Assembly: GCF_914767665.1 (NCBI RefSeq)
Contig: NC_059505.1
Location: forward strand, 43,583,506 to 43,647,505
Origin: Harmonia axyridis
Lineage: Eukaryota > Arthropoda > Insecta > Coleoptera > Coccinellidae
Direction: 5' to 3'
DNA: 64,000 nucleotides
A model generated the notes under the pieces. That model did not search any database and was not told the origin of the DNA. It was given only the letters and a program-made list of their open reading frames with translations. The number at the start of each line of letters is the position of its first letter. Positions within the stretch are counted from its first letter, which is position 1. Shown one piece after another: positions 43,261-56,350 of this stretch. The translations under genes and the position numbers were made by a program.

Positions 43261-44192
43261 TTTAGTAATTTCTACAAAAAATGTTGGTTCTGTTCGCCCT
43301 TATGTATATGGACATGATTGTTAATCAGTATTATTTAATTATGTTTCTTCTCAATAGATAAATAGAGTGATTATTCAGATAATATCTCAAATAATCATAA
43401 ATCGATCATAAAACCAAAGAAACTAAAATACTCATTTCTCTGGCGTACTTTGGTGATATAAGTGAAAAAGTAGCTACTAGACATACAGAGTAAACCTGAA
43501 TATTGGAAAAGATTAAATCCCAAAACACAAATAAATCGTTTATAAGTTAACATAGGTAGTCAACTTGCAATATAAAATTCATAGGACAGACAGGAGGTTC
43601 AGTCGAAACCAGTTTCAACGAACATCATATAAATTTTATCAAAAATAAGCGATACCTCATATTTGCAACATATTGCATTGATGAAGATCATCCTTTCCAC
43701 ACAATTGACAACATGTGGAATCAAAAGACAGGACAATCAACTATTCAGAATGCATTTAAATTGATAAGCTAGCGAAGAGAAATAGTTTCGAAATTATGAA
43801 TGAACAAAATTCCAAAATATTCAACACGTTCAAATAATATTTGAAAATCTAGGCATTTGCATTAAGGTCGAAAATGTTTTCTACTTTACCAAATTTTATA
43901 GCCCTTTTTTCTTTGCTTCTTATCAACTTTTTGTACCTGAATTCATATATTTATTTGTTGCGTAATTTGTTCAGTAACTAAAGATGACATAGAAATTAGT
44001 TTGAAACTGCGCGGTGACAATGTGATCCCCAAGTTGTTGATAATCATTGGTAGTGGTAGTAAAAAGTAGTAGTAGAAAGTATAAAACTTGGTTCAATCTT
44101 ATTTGATCGGTAAATATGGAAATCAGCTTAATTGATTCAAGCAAATCTAGGTTCTACTATTAAAAGATGACTGAGTGTGACAAGGAAGCAAA
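43261..44192. other. Unannotated AT-rich DNA
   Basis: No gene, no clear repeat. Confidence 0.4.
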
Positions 44193-44452
44193 TCGTCGGC
44201 TAAGAGTGTAAATCTGCTATGTCCATAATGAACAATTTTACAGGAGACCAAAAAAACCGTACAGTACAGTGTTATAATAATAATAATAAAAGAGTTTATT
44301 CATGAAAATACATTCAATAAACTCCATTGAATGTATTTTCATGAATAAACTCTCTTATTATTATTATTATAACACTGTACTGTACGGTTTTGTTGGTCTC
44401 CTGTAAAATTGTTCATTATGGACATAGCAGATTTACACTCTTAGCCGACGAA
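44193..44452. repeat. Near-perfect 260-bp palindrome
   Basis: Arms 44193-~44318 and ~44327-44452 are almost exact inverted copies with only about 8 bp between them. Each arm includes an (ATA/TAT)n microsatellite, differing slightly in length, and the word taagagtgtaaatctgctat. Very recent foldback or MITE. Confidence 0.9.
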
Positions 44453-45344
44453 ATGGAATTTTTTTTTTGAATTATGGATAAAGGAAATTTTGTACCAAGT
44501 ATTTTGGGATCCGATCATATGATTATTGTCAGTATTTTTGATGGTTGAAGGAATTTTTATATTGGATCTTTCCCCAGATGTCTACTTCAAATGAGAAAAC
44601 GAATCAAAGCTAACTCTTTCCCAACAAATATAGTTCTGATATAAATATAACATTTCCTGATCGAATGATAAATTCCTTGACTTTAATCGATTATTTATTT
44701 ATTCTCATTATCATTAGTGAAAGTAGAAATGTTCAATATTCAAAAGACATAAATTACGAATAGGTATAAACGAATGCATAGAAATGAATAATTTTTTTTT
44801 CAAAGGTTACACAAAGTTTATACGTTGACCGTTACGTTTGGTTTAAAACTCGAGTACAATCAACACTGTGCCAGATTCTCCCGAATGCGAGGTAAAAGTG
44901 AACACACAAACTGGCATTTTTTATGTATATTCCATTTTGAAGTCGGTAACTAGAGCTTGTTAATGGATACGATCGTTTAAGCTGCAAAAACCGTTAATAT
45001 TAATGTTTAATCTCTGGGAGACAAACTCATTGAATTCAGCGGAATTGGCGGATTTAACACTTATGGACCGAATTGTTGATGATATCGTTTAACCTTGCCC
45101 ACCAGACCGCTAAATTAAAAGAGAAATGTCAGAATTATACCAAGAGCTTGCAATAATTGGGGCAGTCTGATCAATATGAGGAGAAAATTTCGGGTTGATA
45201 TTCTATGGATGCAACTAAAGGAGTTGATTCTTGATTATAATCTGCTTATTTATGCTGCCATGTCTACCAGGCGATAAAAAATTACTAATTGCAGTACATA
45301 GTGTCCCAAATTCGATGTTCACTGAGAGTAACTCAAGAACTAAG

Positions 45345-46275
45345 GGGTGTTTTTTTTTCGAGGTATATAATTTTAAGTTAGCATTACTGTTCAAGATGGC
45401 GACCGATTTAACAGCTGTCAAGTGATTTATTCTCAGTTTGGTTTAGCAATTCATCATGAATAGACTCACGCCTGAACAACGCTTGCAAATAGTGCAATTT
45501 TATTTCGAAAATAATGATACTGTGCGGAATACGTATCGCACACTACGTCCATTTTATTTTGTTTAGCGATGAAACGCACTTCTGGTTGAATGGCTACGTC
45601 AACAAACAAAACTGCCGCATTTGGAGTGAAGCTAATCTTCAAGTGTATGTCGAAATACCGTTACATCCAGAAAAACTGACTGTTTGGTGCGCTTTATGGG
45701 CTGGTGGAATCATTGGTCCGTACTTCTTCAAAAACGATGATGGCCAGAACGTTACAGTCAATCGGTATAGAGCCATGAATATCTACTAACTTTTTCATTT
45801 CTGAATTGAACAACCATGATGTCCAAGAGCTGAGGTTCCAACAATGCGCAACATGTCACATAGCTCGGCCACAATCGATTTATTGAAAGACACGTTTGGT
45901 GACCGCCTAATTTCACGTTTTGGACCTGTGAATTGGCCTCCAAGATCTTGTGATTTAACACCGCTAGATTACTTTCTGTGGGGCTATGTAAAGTCATTGG
46001 TCTATGCGGATAAGCAACAAACCCTTGACCATTTGAAAGGCAACATTCGCCGTGTTATTGCCGATATACGGCCACAAATGTTGGAAAAAGTCATCGAAAA
46101 TTGGACGTCCAGATTGGACTACATCCGAGACAGCCGTGGAGGTCATATGCCAGAAATCATATTTAAAATGTAATGCCACAAGATTATGTTGCGGATAAAT
46201 AAAATTCATGTCAATCGAATAATCCATCGTTGTTTTATTGAATTTTAAGTTCTCTAGCTCTAAAAAAAAGACCCT
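45345..46275 (+). mobile_element. Mariner-like deletion derivative, copy 2
   Basis: Same tips, same start (MNRLTPEQ) and same internal junction as copy 1. Additional small deletions near 45770-45850 break the frame between the first and second catalytic regions. The last 109 residues remain open to the end PEIIFKM. Confidence 0.85.
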
Positions 46276-46319
46276 TTATAAGAGTTAGAGAAAAATCTTT
46301 GAAGGACCCCCGATCTCTT

Positions 46320-46600
46320 TTTTTGAAGTAATAAGATATTAGAAAACAAATCATAGATATATTGATTCGTTCTCGAGTTACAGGGCGTTTCTGAAAAATT
46401 ACTGTATCAAATATTTAGTTATATCTTTGTTTCTGTTCGAAATATTCGAATCACTAAGTTTTTCGAATATATCGAACAAGAACCAAGATACAGCGAAATA
46501 TTTGAAATATAAATATTTCAGAAACACTCTGTAACTCGAGAATGAATCAATACATATATGATCTGCTTCCTGTTATTTTATTATATCGAAAAAAGAAATA
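46320..46600. repeat. Imperfect inverted repeat (~280 bp)
   Basis: gattcgttctcgagttacag (around 46363) and ctgtaactcgagaatgaatc (around 46530) are inverted copies; pairing continues through cagaaac/gtttctg and aaatattcg segments. An unclassified foldback. Confidence 0.55.
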
Positions 46601-47776
46601 CATTCTACATTTTTTTTTAATTAAAACAGGAGCAAAATTTGAATTTATCGGATATCGGCCAAATAAAATAATTTCTGAATTCTTCAGATAGAAATAGTTG
46701 TATCGAAATTAAACGCACTTGATTCAATCAACAGGAAAAATATTCACTCTTAGAAATGCCTGAAATGTTTCTACTTCCAACCAAAATTCGAATTGTAATT
46801 GAATATTTCGAACTGATAAGTCAATTTTCGAACATCTGTTTACATCTTAAAAATCCACAATCTATGAGTCATCTGTTTATCAGGTTAAAAGAATTCATTC
46901 ATTTTTCACTCAGTTGCCCCACCACCAACTGGTGTTTGTTTACCGGAATAAGTTGAAATTTTCTTATTATTTCGCGATTATATTGTTTCAAGTGACTGAA
47001 TATTGTTTTTGTTTCCAAACAGGGAATGTATTCCAAATAAATAACATTCATTTATTTCGGATATTTAATTCATTTTGTGTCTATTGTATTATTGTTAACA
47101 AGTAATATATAAGGTGTACGATTTAAAAAACGCCAACTCTTTTTTCTTCTTATTGTTTTCGAGTTGCTGTCAGTGAGCAGCCTGTACACATTGTAGTTTT
47201 TCAACAGAATAGTATGAAAGACTATTTCGAAGTAATCTTTGATTCATGCTTTTTTCCTTACTGATATTTTCTAACAAGATATTAAGCGCAGATTACAATA
47301 TCAGCAGCACAAGCAACTGTAAAATTCTATTACCTCTTCTCTATCGTATTCACAAATTGAAAATAGTCGAGTTGAACATAAATGTAGGATTACAATCGTG
47401 TCGATAAAGAATTGTCCAACTTACGTAACGTACCGTAATGACCGGATTTATATTCGGTAGATCAGTGACCTCGAAGATCGGTTAAATTTTAATTCACACG
47501 ACGGCATTGCAAGAATCTCCGTATGGTAAGTAACCGATATTTGCATTACGAGGACTGGTTGACCAAGTGTACAAGAACAAATATTTATAGAAAACTGTTA
47601 TACGCGGGTCCCGCTTCAAAAAGCTTCAGGCCCTTCCGGTGGATCTTTTGATGTGGATGATCAAAATAAACAGCAATCTATTGGAGTTTCGCATGTGTTA
47701 GGTATGTTTTCTCGAAATTCGGATCATTACAGAATACAGAAAATATAGCACCTAAATAGCCGACCATGTCTCTGTT
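46601..47776. other. Unannotated AT-rich DNA
   Basis: No convincing gene or named repeat; short hydrophobic frames are AT-rich chance products. Confidence 0.4.
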
Positions 47777-48830
47777 ATTAGGTCAATTGAAAAGTACCCG
47801 GTCTGATGCACAGATGGCGTTGCTAGTATTAAATCCATATGATTTTTAGTTAGTACCAACCTTCGAACGATACGTGTCAAAATTTGGCAGCAGTACGACA
47901 ATTAGTTTGTGAGATATTGCGTTGTGAGTGTAGCTACTTTTGTTATTCGAAGAAAGATGGAAAAAAAAGAATTTCGTGTGCTGAAAAAATATTGCTTTTT
48001 GAAGGGAAAAAATGCAGTTGAAGTAGAATCTTGGCTTGATGAAGAGTTTCCGTGGTCTGCACCAAGAAAATCAACCATCATTGATTGGTATGCTAAGTTT
48101 AAACGTGGTGAAATGAGCACCGAAGACAACGAACATAGTGGACGCCCGAAAGAGGCTGTCATCGAGGAAAAAATCAAAAAAGTTCACAAAATAATTTGGA
48201 ATGACCGTAAAATAAAGTTGATCGAGATAGCAGACATTGTGGAGATATCATCTGAACGTGTACATCATATCATTCACGAATATTTGTACATGAGAAAGCT
48301 GTGTGCAAAATGCGTGCCGCGCGAGCTCACAAACGATCAAAAGCAACAACGAGTAAATGATTCTGAGCAGTGTTTGAAGTTGTTTAAGTGCAATAAACCT
48401 GAATTTTTGCGTCGATATGTGACAAAGGATGAAACATAGCTCCATCATTTCACTCCGGAGTCCAATCAACAGTCAGCTGAGTGGACTGCACACGATGAAC
48501 CGTATCCAGAGCGAGGAAAAATACAACAGTCAGCTGGCAAGGTTATGACATCATTTTTGTGGGACGCGCAAGGTATAATATTCATTGATTACCTCCAAAA
48601 GGGCCAGACCATCAACAGCGATTATTATTTAGCGTTGTTGGATCGTTTTAAGGATGAAATCGTTAAAAAACGGCCCCATTTGAAGAAGAAAAGATGCTGT
48701 TTCATCAAGACAATGCGCCGTGTCACAAATCAATGGAAACAATGGCAAAATTGCATGAATTGGGCTTCGAATTGCTTCTGCATCCCTCCTATCAAGATGA
48801 ACTTGAAATAAATTCTAAACAGGGAGGTTA
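47777..48830 (+). mobile_element. Mariner element, 3' truncated
   Basis: 5' end ttaggtcaattgaaaagtac leads into a ~170-bp 5' UTR and a long transposase frame. The 3' part of the transposase and the right inverted repeat are missing or unrecognisable. Confidence 0.75.
47957..48811 (+). pseudogene. Mos1-type mariner transposase pseudogene
   Basis: Starts MEKKEFRVLKKYCFLKGKNA, then STIIDWYAKFKRGEMSTED and KRRYVTKDET-type catalytic Asp. The Trp codon after DET is now TAG at 48437, and a frame change follows KKRPHLKKK near 48690. Of the usual ~345 residues about 280 can be traced; the third catalytic Asp region is lost. Younger than the mariner at 19.6 kb because the first 160 residues are uninterrupted. 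Confidence 0.85.
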
Positions 48831-49534
48831 CACAATGAATTTACCAAATTGTTAATATTCAAATTTTGATACTAAAAACATAGAGAGTATAAAACCTGTC
48901 TCAAACATTATGTAAATTTATCCAAAGAATTTCGACCACCCCTTCGTAAACTCTTCAAAAGATAATTAACAAGTATACTCGTATACATCCTTGATGAAAA
49001 ATCGGCCAGGTGGAACCACCTACCGCCCTGCAGAATCGATGGTTCGAATGATAATAATTCCTATCCGATTTTCTGTGTTTCATCCTCGCGTAACGTCCAT
49101 TTCAGTATCTACTTCCTGCCAAAGTCCGTTGTTTCCGTTGTCCGCGCCTTTTTCGTAGCCAGTGGCGTGTGTAGAACGGTGCTCCCCCTGTATAATCAAC
49201 AGCGCGTAAGGCCGTGATTGCTAATTGATCATAACGATCATCGGAGCAGACAGCGAGCGATTAGAGCAGGATTTGGGGCGAACGCTGCATTGAAAATTGG
49301 CGAAATTGCAACAGCTATGCCTGCTTTGATTATCGATTATGTTAATTCCGCATAGCGTTCTTCGATGCCTCTGCAGCGGTTAAAGGAAGAGAGAGGGTAG
49401 ATAATAAGATGACCAGGTTTTCACGGAGACAGTTAACGTTCACTTTGGTTGAATTTTAAAAAATCCCCGCAAGAAGGTGAATGAGAAACTCGCATAGAAT
49501 ATCTAAACCTTTGCAATATGTGTGCTTGACCACA
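48831..49534. other. Noncoding DNA with a less AT-rich stretch
   Basis: 49070-49400 is richer in GC than its surroundings and not repetitive; it could be regulatory. No exon recognised. Confidence 0.35.
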
Positions 49535-50510
49535 ATAAAAGTTTTTTAATAAGAGGTTTCACGACAATCCAAAAGTGCTTAAGTATTGCGTTTAGGGCCA
49601 AGTAGCTTGACATTTCAACCAACTACTCGACTTGAAAATCAAGCTCGTGAAAAATTACATACTTAAGCTTGACTTGACTTGCTTTTAGATATTTATTGCT
49701 TGACTTAATATCAAGCTACTTGATATTACTTGAGCTTGATATGCACTCGTCGAACGGCATATATTTCTGCAATCTCGTGCGCGCTTAGACTAAATAAGGG
49801 GATTCCTTGAGCGCCGAGAGACTGAAGCATTCGCCAGTGTGACTTTATTAGTACTTTTCTCACATTTCTATTAAATCTATTGGTAGATTTTGGTAGTTTC
49901 AGAAATATCTTTCATAAAATTGGCCAGAATGGCCAAGAATTTTTTATCAACGCCAGCATCTTCAGCTCCTGTTGAAAGACAATTTTCCAGAGCTGCTCTT
50001 ACAGTTACAAAAACCCGCAATAAGTTAGGCGACAAATCTATAAGATGCCTCATGTGTCTTAGATCCTGGATGGAAAATTATTAAATTGAACAAAGCTTGG
50101 AGGTTTCTCAATATTAAGAAACTATTTTTTATCATTTTGTTATGAATAAAAGTGTTTTTTGCAAGGTTCCCTCTCATTTCATCATTTTTTTATTGATGTG
50201 ACAATACACAATAAAACTGCTAAAAATCAAGTAGCTTGATATGATTCAAGTACTTGATAAATAAATACTCAACTTTACTAGAAAAACTACTACTTGACTT
50301 GAGCTTAACTTGAAATCAAGTCGAGCTCAAGCCAAGTAGCTTGAAAATCAAGCTTATTGCGTTGTTGAATATGAATTCGTTTTTGAAGTTTGTATCGTTT
50401 CATTTTAAGTAAGGGCATAGTTTTTACTTGTCAATTGTCAAAAGATGACAACTGCCCATAGAGCTGGTTATTCAAAATGAAACCTCTCATTGAAAAACTC
50501 TATGAACGAA
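49535..50510 (-). mobile_element. Short Tc1-like derivative split by a hAT element
   Basis: Minus strand: starts gagaggtttcattttgaata near 50485, then gtcatcttttgacaattgac and an ATG reading MKRYKLQKR (compare MERYT in the copy at 12.9 kb). The other end, aaacctcttattaaaaaac near 49550, is on the far side of the hAT insertion 49593-50355. Confidence 0.65.
49593..50355 (+). mobile_element. hAT-like element, copy C, with 8-bp target duplication
   Basis: Flanked by attgcgtt at 49585-49592 and 50356-50363, the 8-bp duplication expected for hAT. Left end tagggccaagtagcttga; both ends have caagtagcttga-type subterminal motifs. The interior keeps an open 64-residue C-terminal hAT fragment (49890-50084) with SSAPVERQFSRAALTVTKTR and MCLRSWME. 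Confidence 0.8.
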
Positions 50511-51057
50511 ATGTTTTAATATAGAATTTCCGGCGATTCGACAGATTTCCTTTTCCCAAAGAGCAATAAATGCCGGTAGACAGCAATTATAACCGACAAT
50601 TATCACTTTTTTCAACGTGTCCTTTCCGAAGAGAGAAAGCTAGAGACAGAGATGGTAACAATAACTTTTACCGATCAAGTGTACGTTTAGAATTACATTA
50701 GTTCGATAGAAAATTCGAAAGTAATTGATGCATTGCATATCTTTTCACCGATAGGGTACCAACACAATACACGGTGGCAATAGATGCATTTCAGTTGTTA
50801 TGGCGTATCATAAACTTAGATCATTACTTCTATAATTATTACCTTGTATGGGTTTTAGAGACTCGGCTACAATAGTTGATTGTTCAATGGTATACATCGG
50901 GAGAAAATTAATTTGGGAGAATTACTTCTACGCTTAAATTGAAAGACATGAAATTTCGAGAATGGAGTTTCCACTATACAGGGTGTGTCATAAATATGTA
51001 ATTGGAAATATTTCTTGAGCACGTGAAATGTAGGTTGTATGAAGTAAAGTATAAACC
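50511..51057. other. Unannotated DNA
   Basis: No gene. A tatacagggtgtgtc tip of an unclassified element occurs near 50978. Confidence 0.35.
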
Positions 51058-51647
51058 CTCAGAGTAATAAACATAGATAGAGGGAGCATATGTCATTTTC
51101 AATAAGCAGATTTTGTCCCCAACATGAACTATCAAATTTGACATGAAGCGCGCGGAAATGACACATATCAGTTATACGATATTTCACTCAATTCGCGAGT
51201 TTCACCACAAAGAACGCACTTCTTATGTCCCATAGTGAATCAACGTTTCATATTTACTCAAAATATATTGAAATAAATACCTAAATATATCAAAAATTCA
51301 GAAAACAAACTTCAAGCGCGCCAAACAACGTGAAACCACCGATGACACTAGGAGAGCAAAAGTTGCCAAACTTTGGATTTCAGCAGGTAGATACAGAAAA
51401 TAATAAATATTCTGCTTATTATAAATTCGACAATTAGGAAAAATATCGAATTCCAAATATTCAAATTTGCATATTCAATCGGGAATCACTCAAATAAATA
51501 TATTTCATTCAATATAATATACATTCATAACGATATTAAAATTGTGTATTTGAAAATATATCACAATCCGACAACGTAATCTAACCATGTTGGGGACATG
51601 TAAAAATTGCGTATACTCCCCCTCCTATCTATGTTTATTACTTTATG
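51058..51647 (-). mobile_element. P-like MITE, copy 2 (inverted)
   Basis: 590 bp, same terminal repeats (taataaacatagatagaggg at the left) and the THAP-like start on the minus strand. No clear target duplication: flanks read tataaacc and aaattaat. Confidence 0.8.
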
Positions 51648-52154
51648 AAATTAATGCATATCTCGTATTTTTCTATGAACGAACGAAACGTCACTTTGAC
51701 AGTTGAGATCGTAATATGTAACCATAGACAATCACAGAAACATATTCATATCAGATGTCAACTTAACATCTGTCCAACATCTATCGACGCTGAACGAAGA
51801 TGAAAAACAAGAACAGCCAAGGCAGAAAATCGCAAACGCTGAAACATCATATCGTTGTTTCCAGCTAGTTGTCGATCGTGAAATACCAACCGCTTTTTCC
51901 TGAGCGTCTCTTGTTCAAAAGTAGAAATTCATATCGCGTTCACGAGAAAGGAAACAGGAGAACGACATCCGGTGAGGCAGTTTTGCCACCAAAACGGTGT
52001 AATTGGAGATCGTGACCAACGGACAAGCCCTCCCGCTTTCTACGCTCCTGAAACATGTGCATTTTTAATGTTCGCTACATTGAACATATGGTATGTTATG
52101 AGAAGAATTAATTATTTGCAATACTTTGAAAATTTCAAGTGTCAAGGTGTAAAG

Positions 52155-52840
52155 AGTCTTCCAATAAGAGATTTCATTTTGAATAAAATGCTGTCACTTT
52201 TAAGATGTCATCTTTTGACATTTGACAAGTAAACACTAGGCTAATACCATAGAGTAAAAAACATAGATATAGGAAGTATACGTCACTTCTACATGTCCCC
52301 AACATGGTTAGATTACGTTGTCGGATTGTGATATATTTTCGAATCCACAATTTTACTATATCGTTATGAATGTATTTTATATTGAATGAAATATATTTAT
52401 TTGAGTGATTTCTGATTAAATATGCAAATTTGAATATTTGGAATCCGATATTTTTCCTAATTGTCGAATTTATAATGAGCAGAATCTTTATTTTTTTCTT
52501 TATCTCCCTGCTGAAATTTAAGGTTTGGCAACTTTTGCTCTCCTAGTGTCATCGGTTGTTTTCTGAATGTCTGATATATTTAGGTATTCATTCCAATATA
52601 TTTTGAGTTGATTCACTATGAGACATAAAAAGTGCGTTTTTTGTGGAGGAACTCGCGAATTGAGTGAAATATCGAATCACTGAGATGTTTTTATCTCCGC
52701 GCGCTTCATGTCAAATTTGATAGTTCATGTTGGGAACAAAATTTGCTAACTGAAAATGACATATGCTCTTTCTATCTATGTTCATTACTCTGAGGCTAAT
52801 ACTAAAAATTGAACGATGCCCGATAATTGGTCCAAAAGGG
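52155..52840 (+). mobile_element. Tc1-like remnant interrupted by a P-like MITE
   Basis: Begins cttccaataagagatttcat, then ctgtcacttttaagatgtca and tttgacatttgacaagtaaa. After the inserted MITE (52248-52794) it resumes with taaaaattgaacgatgcccg, the counterpart of the MERYT start at 13.0 kb, and is soon lost. Confidence 0.6.
52248..52794 (+). mobile_element. P-like MITE, copy 3, exact 8-bp duplication
   Basis: 547 bp between perfect duplications gctaatac at 52240-52247 and 52795-52802. Somewhat more diverged inside than the other copies (internal deletion before the THAP-like start). Confidence 0.85.
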
Positions 52841-54029
52841 TTTTTCTGCATTCGAAAGTACGTGAAAACAAAATCAAATTTCTGTCAGAATCACGTCTAC
52901 CAGGTCCACATAAACATCAGACTTGACGACTTTACAAATAGTAGCACAAAGCTATAAAAAACCCAAACCACTCCCGATTTGTTATACTCATTTTTTTTAT
53001 CGAATTCTCATTGTTCACATACGTTTTTATCAGAGTTCTCGATAATCACACACAATGGCTGTAACGGTGGCAACGCACACTTGTAAATATTTACCTTTAC
53101 TGTTACGACAATCTGACGCAGGCTTGAACAAACAAAATTTCGAAAATTACGTACTTGGGAGGCTAGAACGCCTAATCTTCTCGTTTGCTTGTCATGCTAG
53201 GCGGCTTAGGAGAACGTGGGAAGAAAATAAGAAGATACGGCTGAAAATGTGAAAGTGAATCTGACGATCCCCCAACAGATTGAAGACGTATTATAACCTT
53301 TTATAGTGGATACCCACTTATCGAATCAATTATAACTAAAACAATAAATCGTTAAATGTTGGGTAACCGTCCTCTCGGTTCTGTTTGTGGAAAACGACGC
53401 TGCAGATTTCTTCATTTCCACATCGACTGATGAGCAAACACACGACGTTAACGTTTTCAGAAAACATTCAATTGCTGTTGATAACTTTTTATTTTTTCAA
53501 CGCATTGCTTGAAAGTTAAGTCTTTTCAGGACATATTCATCGATGTTTTTTATCCTCCTTAAATATAAACAGTATAACTGTCAAACCGTTAGGAGTATGA
53601 CTTGAAAAATATTCTATCGAAGATCATTATTCCTTGACACGTTTCGAATTTTATGACTTGGTGATGAACAACCCACAGTTAGACCATAATTCTTACTTAT
53701 CGTTAATATCTTTATAATAATCGAATAAATATTCATTACGGAGCTGTACTCAATGTGCACTTTGATGTCTTTTATTTTTAAACGGCTTTTCTAGAAGCAC
53801 GCTGATACGAGAATTCGTATAGTCCAACTCTAACTGCTAGTTGACAAATTTTTCTTGTTGGCTATTGGTTATTCTAAGCAGAACATCGATAGATTCTATT
53901 TTATCTTACATTTTCATGACATCATGATAACACGTCATCGATGACGTCACTCTCTGTAAATCAAAATTCCGTTTGATTTGTTAATAGTTGCAATAACTTC
54001 AAAAATTGCTACGAGTACTGTATTATAAT
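52841..54029. other. Unannotated DNA
   Basis: No confident gene. A 65-residue plus-strand frame at 53055-53252 (MAVTVATHTCKYLPLLLRQ) shows no family I know and is probably chance. Confidence 0.35.
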
Positions 54030-54956
54030 GGGTGTTTTTTTCGAGGTATCTAACTTTATGTTGGCATTACTGTTCAAGATGACGACCGAATTAACACTGT
54101 CAAGTGATTTATTCTCAGTTTGGTTTGGCAATTCATCATGAATAGACTCACGCCTGAACAACGCTTGCAAATAGTGCAATTTTATTTCGAAAATAATGGT
54201 TCTGTGCGGACTACGTATCGCGCACTACGTGCATTTTATTTTGTTTAGCGATGAAGCGCACTTCTGGTTGAATATCTACGTCAGCAAAAAAAACTATCGC
54301 ATTTGGAGTGAAGCTCATCCTCAAGTGTATGTCGAAACACCGTAACATCCAGAAAAACTGACTGTTTGGTGCGCTTTATGGGCTGGTGGAATCATTGGTC
54401 CGTACTTCTTCAAAAACGATGATGGCCAGAACGTTACAGTCAATGGTGATCGGTATAGAGCCATGATTACTAACTTTTTCATTCCTGAATTGAACAACCA
54501 TGATGTCCAGGAGCTGTGGTTCCAACAAGGGGGCACAACATGTCACACAGTTCGTATCACAATCGATTTATTGAAAGACACGTTTGGTGACCGCCTAATT
54601 TCACGTTTTGAACCTGTGAATTGGCCTCCAAGATCTTGTGATTTAACACCGCTAGACTACTTTCTGTGGGGCTATGTAAAGTCATTGGTCTATGCGGATA
54701 AGCCACAAACCCTTGACCATTTGGAAGACAACATTCGCCGTGTTATTGCCGATATACGGCCACAAATGTTGGAAAAAGTCATCGAAAATTGGACGTCCAG
54801 ATTGGACTACATCCGAGCCAGCCGTCATATGCTAGAAATCATATTAAAAATGTAATGCCACAAGATTATCTTGCGGATAAATAAAATTCATGTCAATCGA
54901 ATAATCCATCGTTGTTTTATTGCAATTTAAAGTTCTATAGCTCTAAAAAAAACAAC
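54030..54956 (+). mobile_element. Mariner-like deletion derivative, copy 3
   Basis: Same structure and same internal junction as copies 1 and 2. In the second catalytic block the usual QQDGAT reads QQGGTT, so a catalytic Asp is replaced. The last 130 residues are otherwise open (54463-54855) apart from a small loss near SRHMLEIILKM. Confidence 0.85.
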
Positions 54957-56037
54957 TTTTAGTTAAAACAGCATAAAACGGACTATTATTATATGAAAGA
55001 AAATAAAAAAAAGTTGAACATTTCTTTTCGATAAACGTTCTTTCCCAATCTGAACTTATTTACCGATGTATAACCCGATATTTTGCCACCATTGTGTTAA
55101 CACTCATTTCAGTGACTAAGAACAAAAGAACACGATACGCCAAAGCCCACTATTGACACACTAATTAGAATTTTTAATAATTATTTCGCTTTAACCCACT
55201 CGAGAATCTACACAACAATAGGCCCTAATTCTAGCGAATTGTGTAAACATTGCGTTCGTGATAACTATGGGTTGAAAAAAATGCGGAAAACTGCTAATCG
55301 TTCGCGTTGAACAAAAGTAAAATTCAATTCAGGCGGTGATAAAAATGTGAAATTGATAAAACTACAATGAATGGATTCGATAACTCGATTTCATCGTGAA
55401 TAGTAGTGGATAAATCGATGTTTTATCATTGAATAGATCGTTGTGGTGAATCATCTGAAAGATAAACGAGGTTTATGTCATTGAAAAAATGGAGGTAACC
55501 GCAATTTTTTTTCAAATGTAAAAATAATGAGGATTGTGATTTGCGATTTTTTCATCCCAAGGAGATTTATTCCTTCATCTAAGATTAACGCGCAGTATCT
55601 TCAACGCTATCTATCGAATTTTCAACGTCACGCTCGAATCTATTCAACAAATCGAATTTTCCACTTCTGCGAGCATAGAGACACCTATTTTTTATATGCC
55701 AAATAAGCCTTCAAGATAATTACGGAACTTCCTGATGTTAGTTTCTTCAACAATAATTGACTTTGCGTTTTTCGGCAGCAGCCATAATCGAATTTGCTAT
55801 TCGTGTTTGTTATTGGTGGACTGAGGAGATGTTTACTGATGCTTGCGGAAAATACCCATCGATCGAATGTTCGAATTAACTCTAATGTATTGTCATTATT
55901 TTAATTTGGGTTTTGTGTATGCAATTCGTGAATGCAATTAAATCATTTTATACATGTATGGAAGATACGTTGGCTCTCTGTAATAATGAAGGTGCTGCAA
56001 TCAATTTTTATAGTCTGCCGAATGGCAGAATCACGCG
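54957..56037. other. Unannotated AT-rich DNA
   Basis: No gene or clear repeat recognised. Confidence 0.4.
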
Positions 56038-56038
56038 T

Positions 56039-56216
56039 TATACAGGGTGTCCAGAAATCTTGCTATCGAATGTTGATATCGTATCTAGATTAAGAAAACA
56101 TTTTATCTGTTCACATCAATACAATCTCCAGATCCAACAATTGAAAGGCTTAATTTTTATCTTTATGTTGAGTTTATTGTTTCATTTTTTACTTATTTCG
56201 AGGGACACCCTGTATA
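56039..56216. mobile_element. Small MITE with tacagggtgtcc ends
   Basis: Left tacagggtgtcc (56041) and right ggacaccctgta (to 56214) are exact inverted tips flanked by TA. About 175 bp and no coding content of its own. Confidence 0.65.
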
Positions 56217-56350
56217 AATTGAATTTGAGGTGCACAAGTAGTTATAGAAAGGTTGACCTAAAGAATACTCCTTAGGTTTTACAAATTGGGAGAGTGTCAC
56301 TGTATCTTTGGAGAAATTAACGAGTTGTCAGAATCTAGATAATTTTTTTT

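Noticed and set aside
49028..49060. ggttcgaat word suggesting a tRNA B box
   Set aside because: No matching A box or cloverleaf could be drawn around it; no tRNA gene is supported anywhere in the window.
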